Positions 53,888 through 63,229 are shown, numbered from the stretch's first letter. The stretch is 64,000 nt of DNA from Chitinophagaceae bacterium (GCA_020437365.1 JAGQWM010000005.1:1-64000), one strand, 5' to 3'. Program-made: numbers and translations. The notes: generated by a model not told the origin, from the letters alone.

Positions 53888-54793
53888 TTAATTGGTCAGC
53901 GATTTAAAAATGTTTTCAAGACTTTGTGTATCGCTTTGCAGCGAAACGATATTCAGGTTATGCTCCAATGCCAATTGTAATAATTGTTTTTTCACTTTGT
54001 CCGCATCATGGCATTGCAGTTGAAATAAAATATCAGCATCGCTATTGATGGCTACCACATCTGACAATTGTTCGAATAAAGCCGCATGCACAGGTTCACT
54101 GAATTTGACTTTAATGGTTTGTTGTGCGGAAGATTGATTTTGCAGTTTGCTCAATTTATCATCGGCTACCAACACGCCTTTATTGATAATGATAACCCTG
54201 TCACACATCGCTTCTACTTCCTGCAAAATATGAGAGGAGAAAAGCACAGTTTTTTGAACACCTTGTTTTTTAATAACATCCCGGATTTCGATAATCTGGT
54301 TAGGGTCCAATCCGGAAGTCGGCTCATCCAGAATTAATACTTCCGGGTCGTGCAGGAGAGCAGCGGCCAAACCTACTCTTTGTTTATATCCTTTCGAAAG
54401 TTGACCTATTTTTTTCTTTCGCTCTGCCGTTAAGCCGGTGAGTTCAATGACTTCATCTATCTTTTTTTTACTATCAGCAATATGGTGAATAGCACCTATG
54501 AATGACAGGTATTCTTTGATGTACATATCCGGATACAATGCATTTTGTTCCGGCAGGTAACCAATTTTTTCTTTTACGGAAATGGGTTTATCCTGCACAT
54601 TGACACCGCAAACCCTGGCTTCGCCTTCTGTAGCTTGCAATGAACCTGTAATGATTTTCATTGTGGTGGATTTGCCGGCGCCGTTGGGCCCGAGGAAACC
54701 AACAATTTCCCCTTTATTGATATGAAAAGAAATATCATTCACCGCTTTTTGTTCACCGTAAATTTTTAATAAGTTTTTGACTTCAATGCTCAT
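53888..54793 (-). CDS. gldA: Gliding-associated ABC transporter ATPase GldA
   Basis: An ABC ATPase of 301 residues: Walker A GFLGPNGAGKST (about 33-44), signature LSKGYKQRVGLAAALL and Walker B VLILDEPTSGLDP. The N-terminus SIEVKNLLKIYGEQKAVNDI and the C-terminal domain ending SLENIFKSLTN match the GldA type that works with GldF and GldG in Flavobacterium. Those partners are not in this window. GldA is dispensable for gliding in some relatives, so a generic exporter role remains possible. Start ATG 54793, four bases after a perfect -7 box. Confidence 0.85.
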   Translation of the reverse strand: MSIEVKNLLKIYGEQKAVNDISFHINKGEIVGFLGPNGAGKSTTMKIITGSLQATEGEARVCGVNVQDKPISVKEKIGYLPEQNALYPDMYIKEYLSFIGAIHHIADSKKKIDEVIELTGLTAERKKKIGQLSKGYKQRVGLAAALLHDPEVLILDEPTSGLDPNQIIEIRDVIKKQGVQKTVLFSSHILQEVEAMCDRVIIINKGVLVADDKLSKLQNQSSAQQTIKVKFSEPVHAALFEQLSDVVAINSDADILFQLQCHDADKVKKQLLQLALEHNLNIVSLQSDTQSLENIFKSLTN

Positions 54794-54797
54794 AAAG

Positions 54798-54830
54798 CAA
54801 ACCTACACAAAAGTTCGTTGCGGCAGGCAA
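54798..54830 (-). promoter_or_regulatory. Promoter of gldA, abutting the start codon
   Basis: On the minus strand TTG (54830-54828), 22 bases, then TAGGTTTG (54805-54798), an exact TAnnTTTG match, then CTTT and the ATG. Four bases separate the box from the start codon, so the transcript would be leaderless or nearly so. Confidence 0.65.
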
Positions 54831-54909
54831 ACCCTGCATTTTTGACGGAAACTGACAGTTGTATTACATATAATTAAATTTCGTATATTACCTTCGCCAA
54901 CTGCTGAAT

Positions 54910-55191
54910 ATGGTTAAATTTCTTGTTTTCATATTATCTCTGGGTTTTACTTTGCAAGCCACCGGTGCTGCCGATTGGTTGCAAAAAAATAAAGTGCAGT
55001 CTGTGCAATTATGTGGTGAAGAAAAAAGCGAAGTAGAAAAAAGAGTGGATAATTGCAAAAAATCTATTGACAAAATTCAAGATCACCATTTGCTGCGTGA
55101 ACAACTACAATCGCTGTACACAAATTTTGAAAACACGGTTACAGATTATCCTTCCGGTGTACGTTCCAAACCTTTTATGCCTCCACGGTAA
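54910..55191 (+). CDS. Small exported protein, function unknown
   Basis: A 93-residue protein with a signal peptide (MVKFLVFILSLGFTLQATG) and a charged, helical mature part with two cysteines (QLCGEE, NCKKS) that could form one disulfide. The C-terminus is Pro-rich (SGVRSKPFMPPR). No family is recognised. It stands between gldA (divergent) and the first SulP gene, 99 bases upstream of it. Confidence 0.62.
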   Translation: MVKFLVFILSLGFTLQATGAADWLQKNKVQSVQLCGEEKSEVEKRVDNCKKSIDKIQDHHLLREQLQSLYTNFENTVTDYPSGVRSKPFMPPR

Positions 55192-55290
55192 ATTTTCTAT
55201 GTACTTTGAGAAATGTGAGTATTTTATTTTTTGAAATAAATGCTGACGCAATGGTTTAATTTAAGTTTATCTTTTAAATGAAATGAGTAT

Positions 55291-56943
55291 ATGAAATTAT
55301 TGAAGTTTACAAAAGGAGATTTTTTTGGCGGCCTTACCGCAGGAATTGTGGCCTTACCCCTGGCGCTGGCCTTTGGTGATCAAACTGGTTTGGGTGCAGC
55401 AGCCGGTTTATACGGTGCTATTTTTGTCGGTTTACTGGCATCTATTTTTGGAGGCACACCATCACAAATTAGCGGACCCACGGGGCCCATGACTGTTATT
55501 TCTGCAGCAACAGTTGCTTTGTTTATTAGCCAGTCATCAGACGGTAGTGTAACTGCTGTAATGGGTGCCATCATTGCCAGTTTTGTATTAGCCGGCATTT
55601 TTCAAATCCTGATGGGTATTTTTAAAATCGGCTCTTTAATTAAATTTATTCCTTACCCGGTTATTTCGGGTTTTATGAGTGGCATCGGAGTTATCATTAT
55701 TTTACTGCAAATATTTCCGGCAATAGGATTGGCTTCTCCACCAACAACTATAGATGTTGTGAAAGAAATAGTACCAGCCTTGCAAAGTATCGATACTTGG
55801 GCGTTGGTGTATTCGGCGTTGACAATTTTAATCATTTACCTTTTTCCAAAAATTACTAAAGCGGTTCCCAGTACTTTAGTTGCATTAATAGCAGTAACTA
55901 TTTTATCGGTGATTTTGAATAAAGACGTGCCCATCATTGGCGATATTCCACAGGGTTTGCCACCCATTCATCTCGATGGTTTGTTGAATATTGATGCAAA
56001 ATATTATACCATGATTCTAGAAGCAGCGGCAACGCTGGCGGCGTTGGGTGCCATCGATTCACTTCTGACATCTGTTGTGGCAGATAATGTAACCAAAACA
56101 AAACACAATAGTAATAAAGAACTCATTGGCCAGGGAATTGGAAATTCGGTAGCCGGAATTTTTGGCGGTTTACCCGGTGCCGGTGCTACGATGCGTACAT
56201 TGGTAAATATTCGTTCCGGTGGCCGGCATAAAATTTCCGGGGTTATTCATGCACTGGTATTATTGACAGTTTTATTAGGCGCCGGAAAATATGCTGCATT
56301 AATTCCTAAATCAGTCTTGGCCGGTATATTAATTACGGTGGGTATCGGTATTCTCGATTATAAAGGTTTCCGTCATATTAATAAAGTGCCCGTCTCTGAT
56401 GCACTTGTGATGATTGTAGTGTTATTGGTTACGGTATTTCTCGACTTATTGATTGCCGTTGGTATCGGCATGGTCATCGCTTCTTTTATTTTTATGAAAC
56501 AAATGAGTGATATCGCCGAAGAAAAAACAAAAGTGAAAGAAATGCAGGAATTACAAGAGGAAGAAGGCTGGAGCGATGAAAAAATGCCGGAGCAGGTGAA
56601 AGACAATGTGTTGGTAAAGCATATAGAAGGGCCTTTGTTTTTTGGATTTGCTACCGGGTTTACACAAGGCATTCATGCATTGAAAAATATTCGTTTTGTT
56701 ATCATCAGAATGGAGAAAGTGCCCTATGTTGATCAATCCGGGTTGTATGCATTGGAAGATGCAATCCTGGCATTGGAACAAAAAGGTATTCATGTCTTAT
56801 TGACGGGCTTGCAACAACAACCTAAAAACAGGTTAGAAAGAATTAAAATTATTCCTTCCCTGATTGAGAAAAACAATATATTCAATAATTTTAGTAACTG
56901 TGTAGATTGGTTGCGAGAGAAAATAAATAACGATAAAGCTTAA
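55291..56943 (+). CDS. SulP family anion transporter with STAS domain
   Basis: A 550-residue membrane transporter with the SulP core (about 10-12 helices, residues 10-405), including ITAGIVALPLALAFG-type opening (GGLTAGIVALPLALAFGDQT) and GGLPGAGATMRTLVNIRSGG. The C-terminal STAS domain (about 435-550) has DQSGLYALEDAI. SulP proteins move sulfate, bicarbonate or other anions; the nearby carbonic anhydrase favours bicarbonate but does not prove it. A strong terminator follows. Confidence 0.9.
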   Translation: MKLLKFTKGDFFGGLTAGIVALPLALAFGDQTGLGAAAGLYGAIFVGLLASIFGGTPSQISGPTGPMTVISAATVALFISQSSDGSVTAVMGAIIASFVLAGIFQILMGIFKIGSLIKFIPYPVISGFMSGIGVIIILLQIFPAIGLASPPTTIDVVKEIVPALQSIDTWALVYSALTILIIYLFPKITKAVPSTLVALIAVTILSVILNKDVPIIGDIPQGLPPIHLDGLLNIDAKYYTMILEAAATLAALGAIDSLLTSVVADNVTKTKHNSNKELIGQGIGNSVAGIFGGLPGAGATMRTLVNIRSGGRHKISGVIHALVLLTVLLGAGKYAALIPKSVLAGILITVGIGILDYKGFRHINKVPVSDALVMIVVLLVTVFLDLLIAVGIGMVIASFIFMKQMSDIAEEKTKVKEMQELQEEEGWSDEKMPEQVKDNVLVKHIEGPLFFGFATGFTQGIHALKNIRFVIIRMEKVPYVDQSGLYALEDAILALEQKGIHVLLTGLQQQPKNRLERIKIIPSLIEKNNIFNNFSNCVDWLREKINNDKA

Positions 56944-56946
56944 ACG

Positions 56947-56977
56947 AAAATCCCCCGAAATCAACTCGGGGGATTTT
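56947..56977. terminator. Intrinsic terminator between SulP and carbonic anhydrase genes
   Basis: A 12-bp perfect stem, AAAATCCCCCGA with TCGGGGGATTTT, has a 7-base loop and T-rich right flank. The A-rich left flank means it can also stop minus-strand transcription from the convergent carbonic anhydrase gene. Confidence 0.85.
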
Positions 56978-56993
56978 TTTTATTCCGTATTTT

Positions 56994-57629
56994 TTAAAGG
57001 TCATCAAATTCATATAAAGGGTCAATATGTGTACCGGCTTTCATTTCACAAACGGAATGAATAACGCCATCTTTCAAACCATAGACCCAGCCATGTAAAT
57101 GTGGTATTTGGTTTTCTTTCCAGGCTCGTTGAATGATAGACGTTTTTGCCAGGTTCATAACTTGTTCCTGAACATTTAATTCTACCAATCGGTCCACCCG
57201 TTTTTCTTCATTCTTGATGGCTTCTAATTCTTTATTGTGAATACGATAAATGTCTTTGATATTGCGTAACCACATATTTAATATTTGTTTCAGGTTGTGA
57301 TTCGATGTTGCTGCTTTAACGCCACCGCAGCCATAATGGCCACAAACAATAACGTGTCTGACTTTTAAATGATGCACGGCATATTCCAAAACACTCAACA
57401 TATTTACATCTGTGTTCACCACGAGGTTGGCAATATTGCGATGAATAAAAATTTCACCCGGTTGCGTTTTGGTGATTACATTGGGTGGTACACGGCTGTC
57501 GCTACAACCAATCCATAAAAATTCTGGCTTTTGTACGTCTTTTAGTTTTTGAAAAAATTCCGGATCAACAGTTTTAATATCCGTTGACCATGATTTGTTG
57601 TTTTGTAGTAATTTTTCGTAAGAACGCAT
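56994..57629 (-). CDS. Beta-class carbonic anhydrase
   Basis: It interconverts CO2 and bicarbonate. Zinc ligands C42, H98 and C101 and the catalytic D44-R46 dyad are visible in IGCSDSRVPPN and CGHYGCGGV. Length 211 is normal for the plant-type beta class. It lies 28 bases downstream of the second SulP gene on the same strand, so hydrated CO2 and the anion transporter are probably made together. Confidence 0.96.
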   Translation of the reverse strand: MRSYEKLLQNNKSWSTDIKTVDPEFFQKLKDVQKPEFLWIGCSDSRVPPNVITKTQPGEIFIHRNIANLVVNTDVNMLSVLEYAVHHLKVRHVIVCGHYGCGGVKAATSNHNLKQILNMWLRNIKDIYRIHNKELEAIKNEEKRVDRLVELNVQEQVMNLAKTSIIQRAWKENQIPHLHGWVYGLKDGVIHSVCEMKAGTHIDPLYEFDDL

Positions 57630-57657
57630 ATTTGATTTTTTTAAAATTAATAAAAAT

Positions 57658-59286
57658 TTAGTGTATGTCTGAAAATGTTATTTCTTTTTGATAATTCCTG
57701 ACCAGCAAATGTTCTCCTCGATGTTGTAGAATTTTGGCGAACCCTTTTTCATTGCTCCGCCTATGTTTTATTTCTACTTGAATATTCTTTAAAGGAGCAT
57801 GTATGACAAAGTCTTCAATAACTTCGATTACGTCAGTATCTATAAAATCTGCCCGGGTGGCGTCTATAATTACTTTCGATTCGGCCGGTACTTTTTCCAA
57901 TTTGTTTTTGATGATGGGCTTATTTAAAAAGGAAACGTCTTTCCGTAACCGGAATAAATATTTGCTTTTATCATTGACCACAAAGACGGCAGTTTTAAAA
58001 TTACTCCTGATGACAAAAAATAACCCTACGGCAATACCAATTATTACGCCTTTCAATAAGTCAGTAGATAAAATGGCAATAATCGTAATGAGAAAAGGTA
58101 AAAACTGATCCCATCCTTTTTTGAAAAAAGCTTTGAACACAGCCGGGCTAGCCAGTTTATAACCTGTGAAAATTAAAATGGCTGCCAAGGCAGTCTTTGG
58201 AATCATATTGAGTAAAAATGGAATAAACGCCAATGATAACAATAAAAAAATACCATGATAGATAGTGGACATTTTTGTTTTGGCTCCGGCATTTACATTA
58301 GCTGAAGAACGAACAATAACACTGGTAACAGGCAATCCGCCAATCAATCCGGACACAATATTGCCCAAGCCCTGTGCTTTTAATTCACGGTTAGTAGGTG
58401 TCACTCGTTGATAAGGATCCAGGTCATCCACAGCTTCGATGCAGAGCAATGTTTCCAGGCTGGCTACCAATGCCAGCGTAATCGCAACAATAATGACTTC
58501 GGACTGAAATAAAAATTGCCAATCAGGGAATGTAAAAAAAGAGAAAAATTCATGGGCTGATTTGGCTACTGGAATTGCTACTAAATGCTCACCTTGCAAT
58601 GCAATTCCGGGATTGGATTGTATAAACATTGTATTGATCCCCACGCCTAAACAAACAATCAATAACGGAGCCGGCACTAATTTGATCCAACCTTTTTGAC
58701 GGGATACCCATTTATTCCATACAAAATATAAAACCAGGCAAAGGCCACCTATGAATAATGCAGAATTATGGATGTTTCCAAATGCAGAAAAGAAATTAGA
58801 AAATAAATTTCCGGATTGTAGTTTAACACCTTCATCAGATTCAAAATGTGAATCATCGCCCAGCAAATGTGGAACCTGATTTAAAATAAGTATGAAACCA
58901 ATAGCGGCTAACATTCCTTTAATAACACTATTCGGAATATAATCGCCAATGATACCGGCTTTGCAAAAACCAAGTATCAATTGTAATAGGCCGGCTAATA
59001 CAACAGCTACAAGAAAACCCTGGAAAGATCCAATAGTGGCAATGGCGGCTAACACTATAGCGGTAAGGCCGGCAGCAGGTCCGCTAACACTTAAATGAGA
59101 ACGGCTGGCTAACCCGACAACTAAACCGCCACAAATACCGGCAATAATACCACTTAACATAGGGGCGCCGGAAGCCAGCGCAATACCAATACATAATGGT
59201 AAAGCCACTAAGAAAACTACAATGGATGATGCCAGGTCGTTGGGCAGACTTTTTGCATAGTCTTTGGCCCGGGGACGTGGAGACAT
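57658..59286 (-). CDS. SulP family transporter paired with carbonic anhydrase
   Basis: A 542-residue SulP transporter with about 11 helices, opening DLASSIVVFLVALPLCIGIA, and containing GLIGGLPVTSVIVRSSANVN. The C-terminal STAS-like part (about 440-542) has VIIDATRADFIDTDVIEVIED. It differs in sequence from the other SulP copy at 55291. Being 28 bases upstream of carbonic anhydrase suggests bicarbonate uptake of the BicA or CA-linked type. Start ATG 59286. Confidence 0.92.
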   Translation of the reverse strand: MSPRPRAKDYAKSLPNDLASSIVVFLVALPLCIGIALASGAPMLSGIIAGICGGLVVGLASRSHLSVSGPAAGLTAIVLAAIATIGSFQGFLVAVVLAGLLQLILGFCKAGIIGDYIPNSVIKGMLAAIGFILILNQVPHLLGDDSHFESDEGVKLQSGNLFSNFFSAFGNIHNSALFIGGLCLVLYFVWNKWVSRQKGWIKLVPAPLLIVCLGVGINTMFIQSNPGIALQGEHLVAIPVAKSAHEFFSFFTFPDWQFLFQSEVIIVAITLALVASLETLLCIEAVDDLDPYQRVTPTNRELKAQGLGNIVSGLIGGLPVTSVIVRSSANVNAGAKTKMSTIYHGIFLLLSLAFIPFLLNMIPKTALAAILIFTGYKLASPAVFKAFFKKGWDQFLPFLITIIAILSTDLLKGVIIGIAVGLFFVIRSNFKTAVFVVNDKSKYLFRLRKDVSFLNKPIIKNKLEKVPAESKVIIDATRADFIDTDVIEVIEDFVIHAPLKNIQVEIKHRRSNEKGFAKILQHRGEHLLVRNYQKEITFSDIH

Positions 59287-59319
59287 AATAATATATTTAA
59301 TTGATTAAAATAAAATGAT

Positions 59320-59342
59320 AACTACAGTCATATACTGCAGTT
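59320..59342. promoter_or_regulatory. Palindrome upstream of the SulP-carbonic anhydrase unit
   Basis: AACTACAGT and ACTGCAGTT form 9-base arms with one mismatch around a 5-base centre. It lies 34 bases upstream of the SulP start with no T-run, which fits an operator better than a terminator. No regulator is known. Confidence 0.4.
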
Positions 59343-59365
59343 TAAATGCTTGCAATGAAAATCAA

Positions 59366-59725
59366 TTAAATAAAATCCGGCGGTGGCGATAATTGCTCAC
59401 CATGAAATGCTACATATAAAGATTCCGTGTAGGTGCAGAAAGCCACAGCAAGTATTTGCCCCATTTGTTTTTGCTCTACTGTATGATGGTGATATTCTTC
59501 TGCAAATGAATTCATAGAAGATGTTTTTTCCTCTGCATTGGCAAATGGATTATAATCTCCGTTTTGTGAAGTAGATTTTTTGTGTGTAGCAGAAGCCGTT
59601 TTTTTGATTTCTTGTTGATACCGGAAAACGAAAGGTGTACTAACTGTAAGCCATAACAGAGCCATCATCATAGAAAGGGCTGAAATTTTATGAAAAAAAT
59701 TAGTGTATGGCTTATTTATCTTCAA
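59366..59725 (-). CDS. Small single-span protein beside the bicarbonate genes
   Basis: A 119-residue protein with one N-terminal hydrophobic helix (about 16-35), a polar middle with histidines (EEYHHHTVEQKQ) and a short hydrophobic C-terminus (GQILAVAFCTYTESLYVAF) ending GEQLSPPPDFI. I know no function; similar short proteins with a Pro-Pro-Pro tail occur, as I recall, in other Bacteroidota. The start appears to be TTG 59725. It sits upstream of the SulP-carbonic anhydrase unit, separated by 79 bases. Confidence 0.62.
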   Translation of the reverse strand: MKINKPYTNFFHKISALSMMMALLWLTVSTPFVFRYQQEIKKTASATHKKSTSQNGDYNPFANAEEKTSSMNSFAEEYHHHTVEQKQMGQILAVAFCTYTESLYVAFHGEQLSPPPDFI

Positions 59726-59842
59726 GTGGGGCGAAAATATAGGCTGATAATTAAAAATTCAATAAAGTATGGAAAAAATTACAAATTCTTTACACAAAAA
59801 ACGATTTGATTAACTTAATCAGGGTAAAAATATTTAAAAGTA

Positions 59843-59850
59843 TATTTTTG
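59843..59850 (+). promoter_or_regulatory. Putative -7 box of nhaD
   Basis: TATTTTTG matches TAnnTTTG exactly, 11 bases before the nhaD ATG. No TTG is found at the expected -33 spacing. Confidence 0.4.
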
Positions 59851-59861
59851 ACGCCTCAATT

Positions 59862-61139
59862 ATGGTTTTATTTATAACAATTATTTTCATACTGGGATAT
59901 GTAGCCATTACGTTGGAGCATCCCTTACAGATTAATAAAGCGGCTTCAGCCATACTCACCGGTGTACTTTGCTGGACGATTTATGCATTTTTTACTTCCG
60001 ATTCACATCATGTGAATGATCACCTCACCGGCCATCTTGGCAATGTAGCAGGTATTCTTTTCTTTCTTTTAGGGGCCATGACGATTGTGGAATTAATAGA
60101 TGCCCATGATGGTTTTGAAATCATCATTGATAAAATACAAACCACCAATATTGTCAAATTAATCTGGAGTATTTCCATTATTACATTCTTTCTGTCGGCA
60201 GCACTCGATAACCTGACTACGACAATTGTTATGGTGTCTTTACTCAGAAAACTGGTAGATCGAAAAAAAGACAGGTGGCTGTTGGCAGGCTTGGTCATTA
60301 TTTCGGCCAATGCCGGTGGTGCCTGGAGCCCGATTGGTGATGTAACGACCACAATGCTTTGGATTGGCGGACAAGTCACTACCTGGAATATCATGATCAA
60401 AACATTTTTGCCCAGTTTGGTTTGTATGGCTATACCCACCGCCATTATTGCCTGGCAAATGAAAGGCAAACAAGGCGAAATTTCGAGGCCAGAGCGGAAA
60501 ACGCAAACCATAAGTAAATCAAAAGACCGCAACATCGTTTTCTTTCTTGGTGTCGGCGCATTATTGTTTGTACCTGTTTTTAAAACCATTACGCATTTAC
60601 CACCATTTATGGGAATGCTTTTTGGTTTGAGTGTGTTGTGGGTAGTAACTGAAATTATACATAGCGAAAAAGATGAAGCCGAGAAAGGCGTCTTATCAGT
60701 CAATCATGCTTTACGCAAAATCGATACGCCCAGTGTATTATTTTTCCTCGGTATTTTATTAAGTATTGCAGCCCTGGAAGTAACTGGTGTATTGACGGAT
60801 GCTGCCAGTTGGATGGATAATACTGTCGGCAATATCAATATCATTACCATGTTGATTGGTTTCTTTTCTTCTATTGTAGATAATGTGCCCTTGGTAGCTG
60901 CTGCACAAGGTATGTATAGTATGCAGGTGTATCCTACCGATCATTATTTTTGGGAGTTCCTGGCCTATTGTGCCGGTACCGGAGGTAGTTGCCTTATCAT
61001 AGGTTCCGCTGCTGGTGTGGCAGCTATGGGCTTGGAAAAAATTGAATTCTTCTGGTATTTAAAACGCATTAGTATTTTGGCTTTACTTGGCTATCTCGCC
61101 GGTGCTGCTACATATTTATTGCAAAAACAATTTGTGTAA
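59862..61139 (+). CDS. nhaD: Sodium:proton antiporter NhaD
   Basis: A 425-residue inner-membrane antiporter of the NhaD/ion-transporter superfamily, exchanging Na+ or Li+ for protons. Diagnostic segments include FLSAALDNLTTTIVMVSLLR, NAGGAWSPIGDVTTTMLW and SSIVDNVPLVAAAQGMY, with about 12 helices. Its place between bicarbonate transport genes and acs suggests a role in pH and sodium balance that could support Na+-coupled bicarbonate uptake (inference). Start ATG 59862. Confidence 0.93.
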   Translation: MVLFITIIFILGYVAITLEHPLQINKAASAILTGVLCWTIYAFFTSDSHHVNDHLTGHLGNVAGILFFLLGAMTIVELIDAHDGFEIIIDKIQTTNIVKLIWSISIITFFLSAALDNLTTTIVMVSLLRKLVDRKKDRWLLAGLVIISANAGGAWSPIGDVTTTMLWIGGQVTTWNIMIKTFLPSLVCMAIPTAIIAWQMKGKQGEISRPERKTQTISKSKDRNIVFFLGVGALLFVPVFKTITHLPPFMGMLFGLSVLWVVTEIIHSEKDEAEKGVLSVNHALRKIDTPSVLFFLGILLSIAALEVTGVLTDAASWMDNTVGNINIITMLIGFFSSIVDNVPLVAAAQGMYSMQVYPTDHYFWEFLAYCAGTGGSCLIIGSAAGVAAMGLEKIEFFWYLKRISILALLGYLAGAATYLLQKQFV

Positions 61140-61175
61140 TTTAATACATCTACAAAAGGGCAATTCCGATTTTCG

Positions 61176-61206
61176 TTGTTGAAAAATATTTGTATTCGTA
61201 CTTTTA
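61176..61206 (+). promoter_or_regulatory. Putative promoter of acs
   Basis: TTG (61176-61178), 20 bases and TACTTTTA (61199-61206) match the Bacteroidota consensus except for the last base. It would start transcription about 15 bases before the acs ATG. Confidence 0.5.
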
Positions 61207-61225
61207 GTGTACAAATAGTTGCATT

Positions 61226-63175
61226 ATGTCATATCCATATCAAATACAATCAATCGATCAGTATCATGAAGCGTATCAAAAAAGTGTAGAAGACCCGGAA
61301 GCATTTTGGGGAGCCATAGCAGCGCATTTCCAATGGCGAAAAAAATGGAGCAAAGTACTTGATTGGAATTTTAAAGAACCCAAAATTGAATGGTTCAAAG
61401 ATGCCAGGTTAAATATTACTGAAAATTGTATCGACAGGCATTTAGAGAAAATGGGGGAACAACCGGCCATCATTTGGGAGCCCAATAATCCGGATGAACG
61501 AGTCAGAACGGTAACGTATAACCGATTACATAAAAGGGTTTGCCAGGTGGCACAAATGCTGGTCAATAATGGCGTGAAAAAAGGCGACCGGGTTTGTATT
61601 TATATGGGCATGGTGCCGGAATTGGCGTATGCCGTTTTAGGTTGTGCCCGCATTGGCGCCATCCATTCAGTTATTTTCGGAGGATTTTCAGCTAAAAGTA
61701 TAGCCGACAGGTTAGCCGATGCCAATGCCGAATATATCATCACTTGCGATGGTGCTTTTCGGGGCGGTAAAGACATTCCACTCAAATCAGTGATTGACGA
61801 TGCATTGGTGGGCAATACGACTGTCAAAAAAGTGATTGTATATACTCGTACCCGCACACCGGTTTCTATGATTAAAGGAAGAGATGTTTGGTGGGAAGAT
61901 GAAATGTTGCACGCCGAAGATATTTTGGAAAAAAACGGCTCCATAAATTTTCCGGCAACAGCCATGGATGCAGAAGATCCGTTGTTTATACTTTACACGT
62001 CAGGAAGTACCGGCAAGCCCAAAGGTGTGGTACATACTTGTGGTGGTTACATGGTTTGGACCACCTACACTTTCGTAAATGTATTTCAATATACACCCGG
62101 CGATATTTATTTCTGCACAGCAGATATTGGTTGGATAACCGGGCACAGTTATATTGTTTATGGCCCTTTGGCAGCCGGCGCTACGTCAATGATGTTCGAA
62201 GGCATTCCTACCTGGCCCGATGCGGGACGTTTTTGGGATATAACGGAGAAGCACAAGGTAAATATTTTATACACGGCACCTACAGCTATTCGAAGTTTGA
62301 TGGGTTTTGGCCTCGATCCGATTCGAGGGAAAGATTTATCATCTTTAAAAGTATTGGGCACCGTAGGTGAACCCATAAATGAAGAAGCCTGGCATTGGTA
62401 CAATGAAAATATTGGCCAAAAAAAATGCCCGATTGTAGATACCTGGTGGCAAACTGAAACCGGTGGTTGCCTGATTACCAATCTTGCCGGCATTACACCC
62501 GCAAAAGCAAGTTGGGCTACTTTGCCATTACCGGGTGTGCAACCCGTGCTGGTAGATGAAGAAGGAAATGAAGCAAAACCTGCTCCTACTGCTGATGGAG
62601 CCGTCATTACTTCCGGCAATTTATGTATGAAAGCTCCATGGCCCGGCATTTTACGTACTACTTGGGGCGACCATGACCGTTGCCGTCAAACCTATTTTTC
62701 TACCTACAAAGATTTATATTTTACGGGTGATGGTGCTTTACGAGATGAAAATGGCAACTACAGAATTACCGGCAGGGTCGATGATGTGTTGAATGTGAGC
62801 GGCCATCGCATTGGAACCGCCGAAGTGGAAAATGCTATCAATATGCACGCCGGTGTTATTGAAAGTGCAGTGGTTGGTTACCCACACGATATTAAAGGGC
62901 AAGGCATTTACGCCTATATCATTGCCGAAGGCGTTAAACCGGAAGATGAAGAACGGCAACGACAAAATATTTTACAAACAGTGACCCGAATTATCGGACC
63001 GATTGCCAAACCCGATAAAATTCAATTTGTAAACGGATTGCCTAAAACCCGAAGCGGAAAAATTATGCGGCGCATCCTGCGAAAAATTGCCGAAGGACAA
63101 ACCGATAATCTCGGCGATACTTCTACACTCCTCGATCCGGCAGTAGTGGAAACCATTGCAAAAGGAAAAGTATAA
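61226..63175 (+). CDS. acs: Acetate--CoA ligase
   Basis: It activates acetate to acetyl-CoA through acetyl-AMP. The AMP-binding motif YTSGSTGKPKG is at residues 257-267, the aldolase-like WWQTETGG motif follows near 410, and the regulatory acetylation site is K612 in RSGKIMRR. Length 649 is standard. The N-terminal segment (YHEAYQKSVEDPEAFW) is the ACAS_N domain. It is monocistronic by its own promoter; regulation by lysine acetylation is expected from the family. Confidence 0.98.
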   Translation: MSYPYQIQSIDQYHEAYQKSVEDPEAFWGAIAAHFQWRKKWSKVLDWNFKEPKIEWFKDARLNITENCIDRHLEKMGEQPAIIWEPNNPDERVRTVTYNRLHKRVCQVAQMLVNNGVKKGDRVCIYMGMVPELAYAVLGCARIGAIHSVIFGGFSAKSIADRLADANAEYIITCDGAFRGGKDIPLKSVIDDALVGNTTVKKVIVYTRTRTPVSMIKGRDVWWEDEMLHAEDILEKNGSINFPATAMDAEDPLFILYTSGSTGKPKGVVHTCGGYMVWTTYTFVNVFQYTPGDIYFCTADIGWITGHSYIVYGPLAAGATSMMFEGIPTWPDAGRFWDITEKHKVNILYTAPTAIRSLMGFGLDPIRGKDLSSLKVLGTVGEPINEEAWHWYNENIGQKKCPIVDTWWQTETGGCLITNLAGITPAKASWATLPLPGVQPVLVDEEGNEAKPAPTADGAVITSGNLCMKAPWPGILRTTWGDHDRCRQTYFSTYKDLYFTGDGALRDENGNYRITGRVDDVLNVSGHRIGTAEVENAINMHAGVIESAVVGYPHDIKGQGIYAYIIAEGVKPEDEERQRQNILQTVTRIIGPIAKPDKIQFVNGLPKTRSGKIMRRILRKIAEGQTDNLGDTSTLLDPAVVETIAKGKV

Positions 63176-63229
63176 ATTATTTTTTTGAAAATACCACCCA
63201 TCGGGTATGCATTCATGCTGAACAAACTG

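Noticed and set aside
60020-60703. Minus-strand frame of 227 residues inside nhaD
   Set aside because: It is the complement of a clear antiporter gene and has no credible features of its own.
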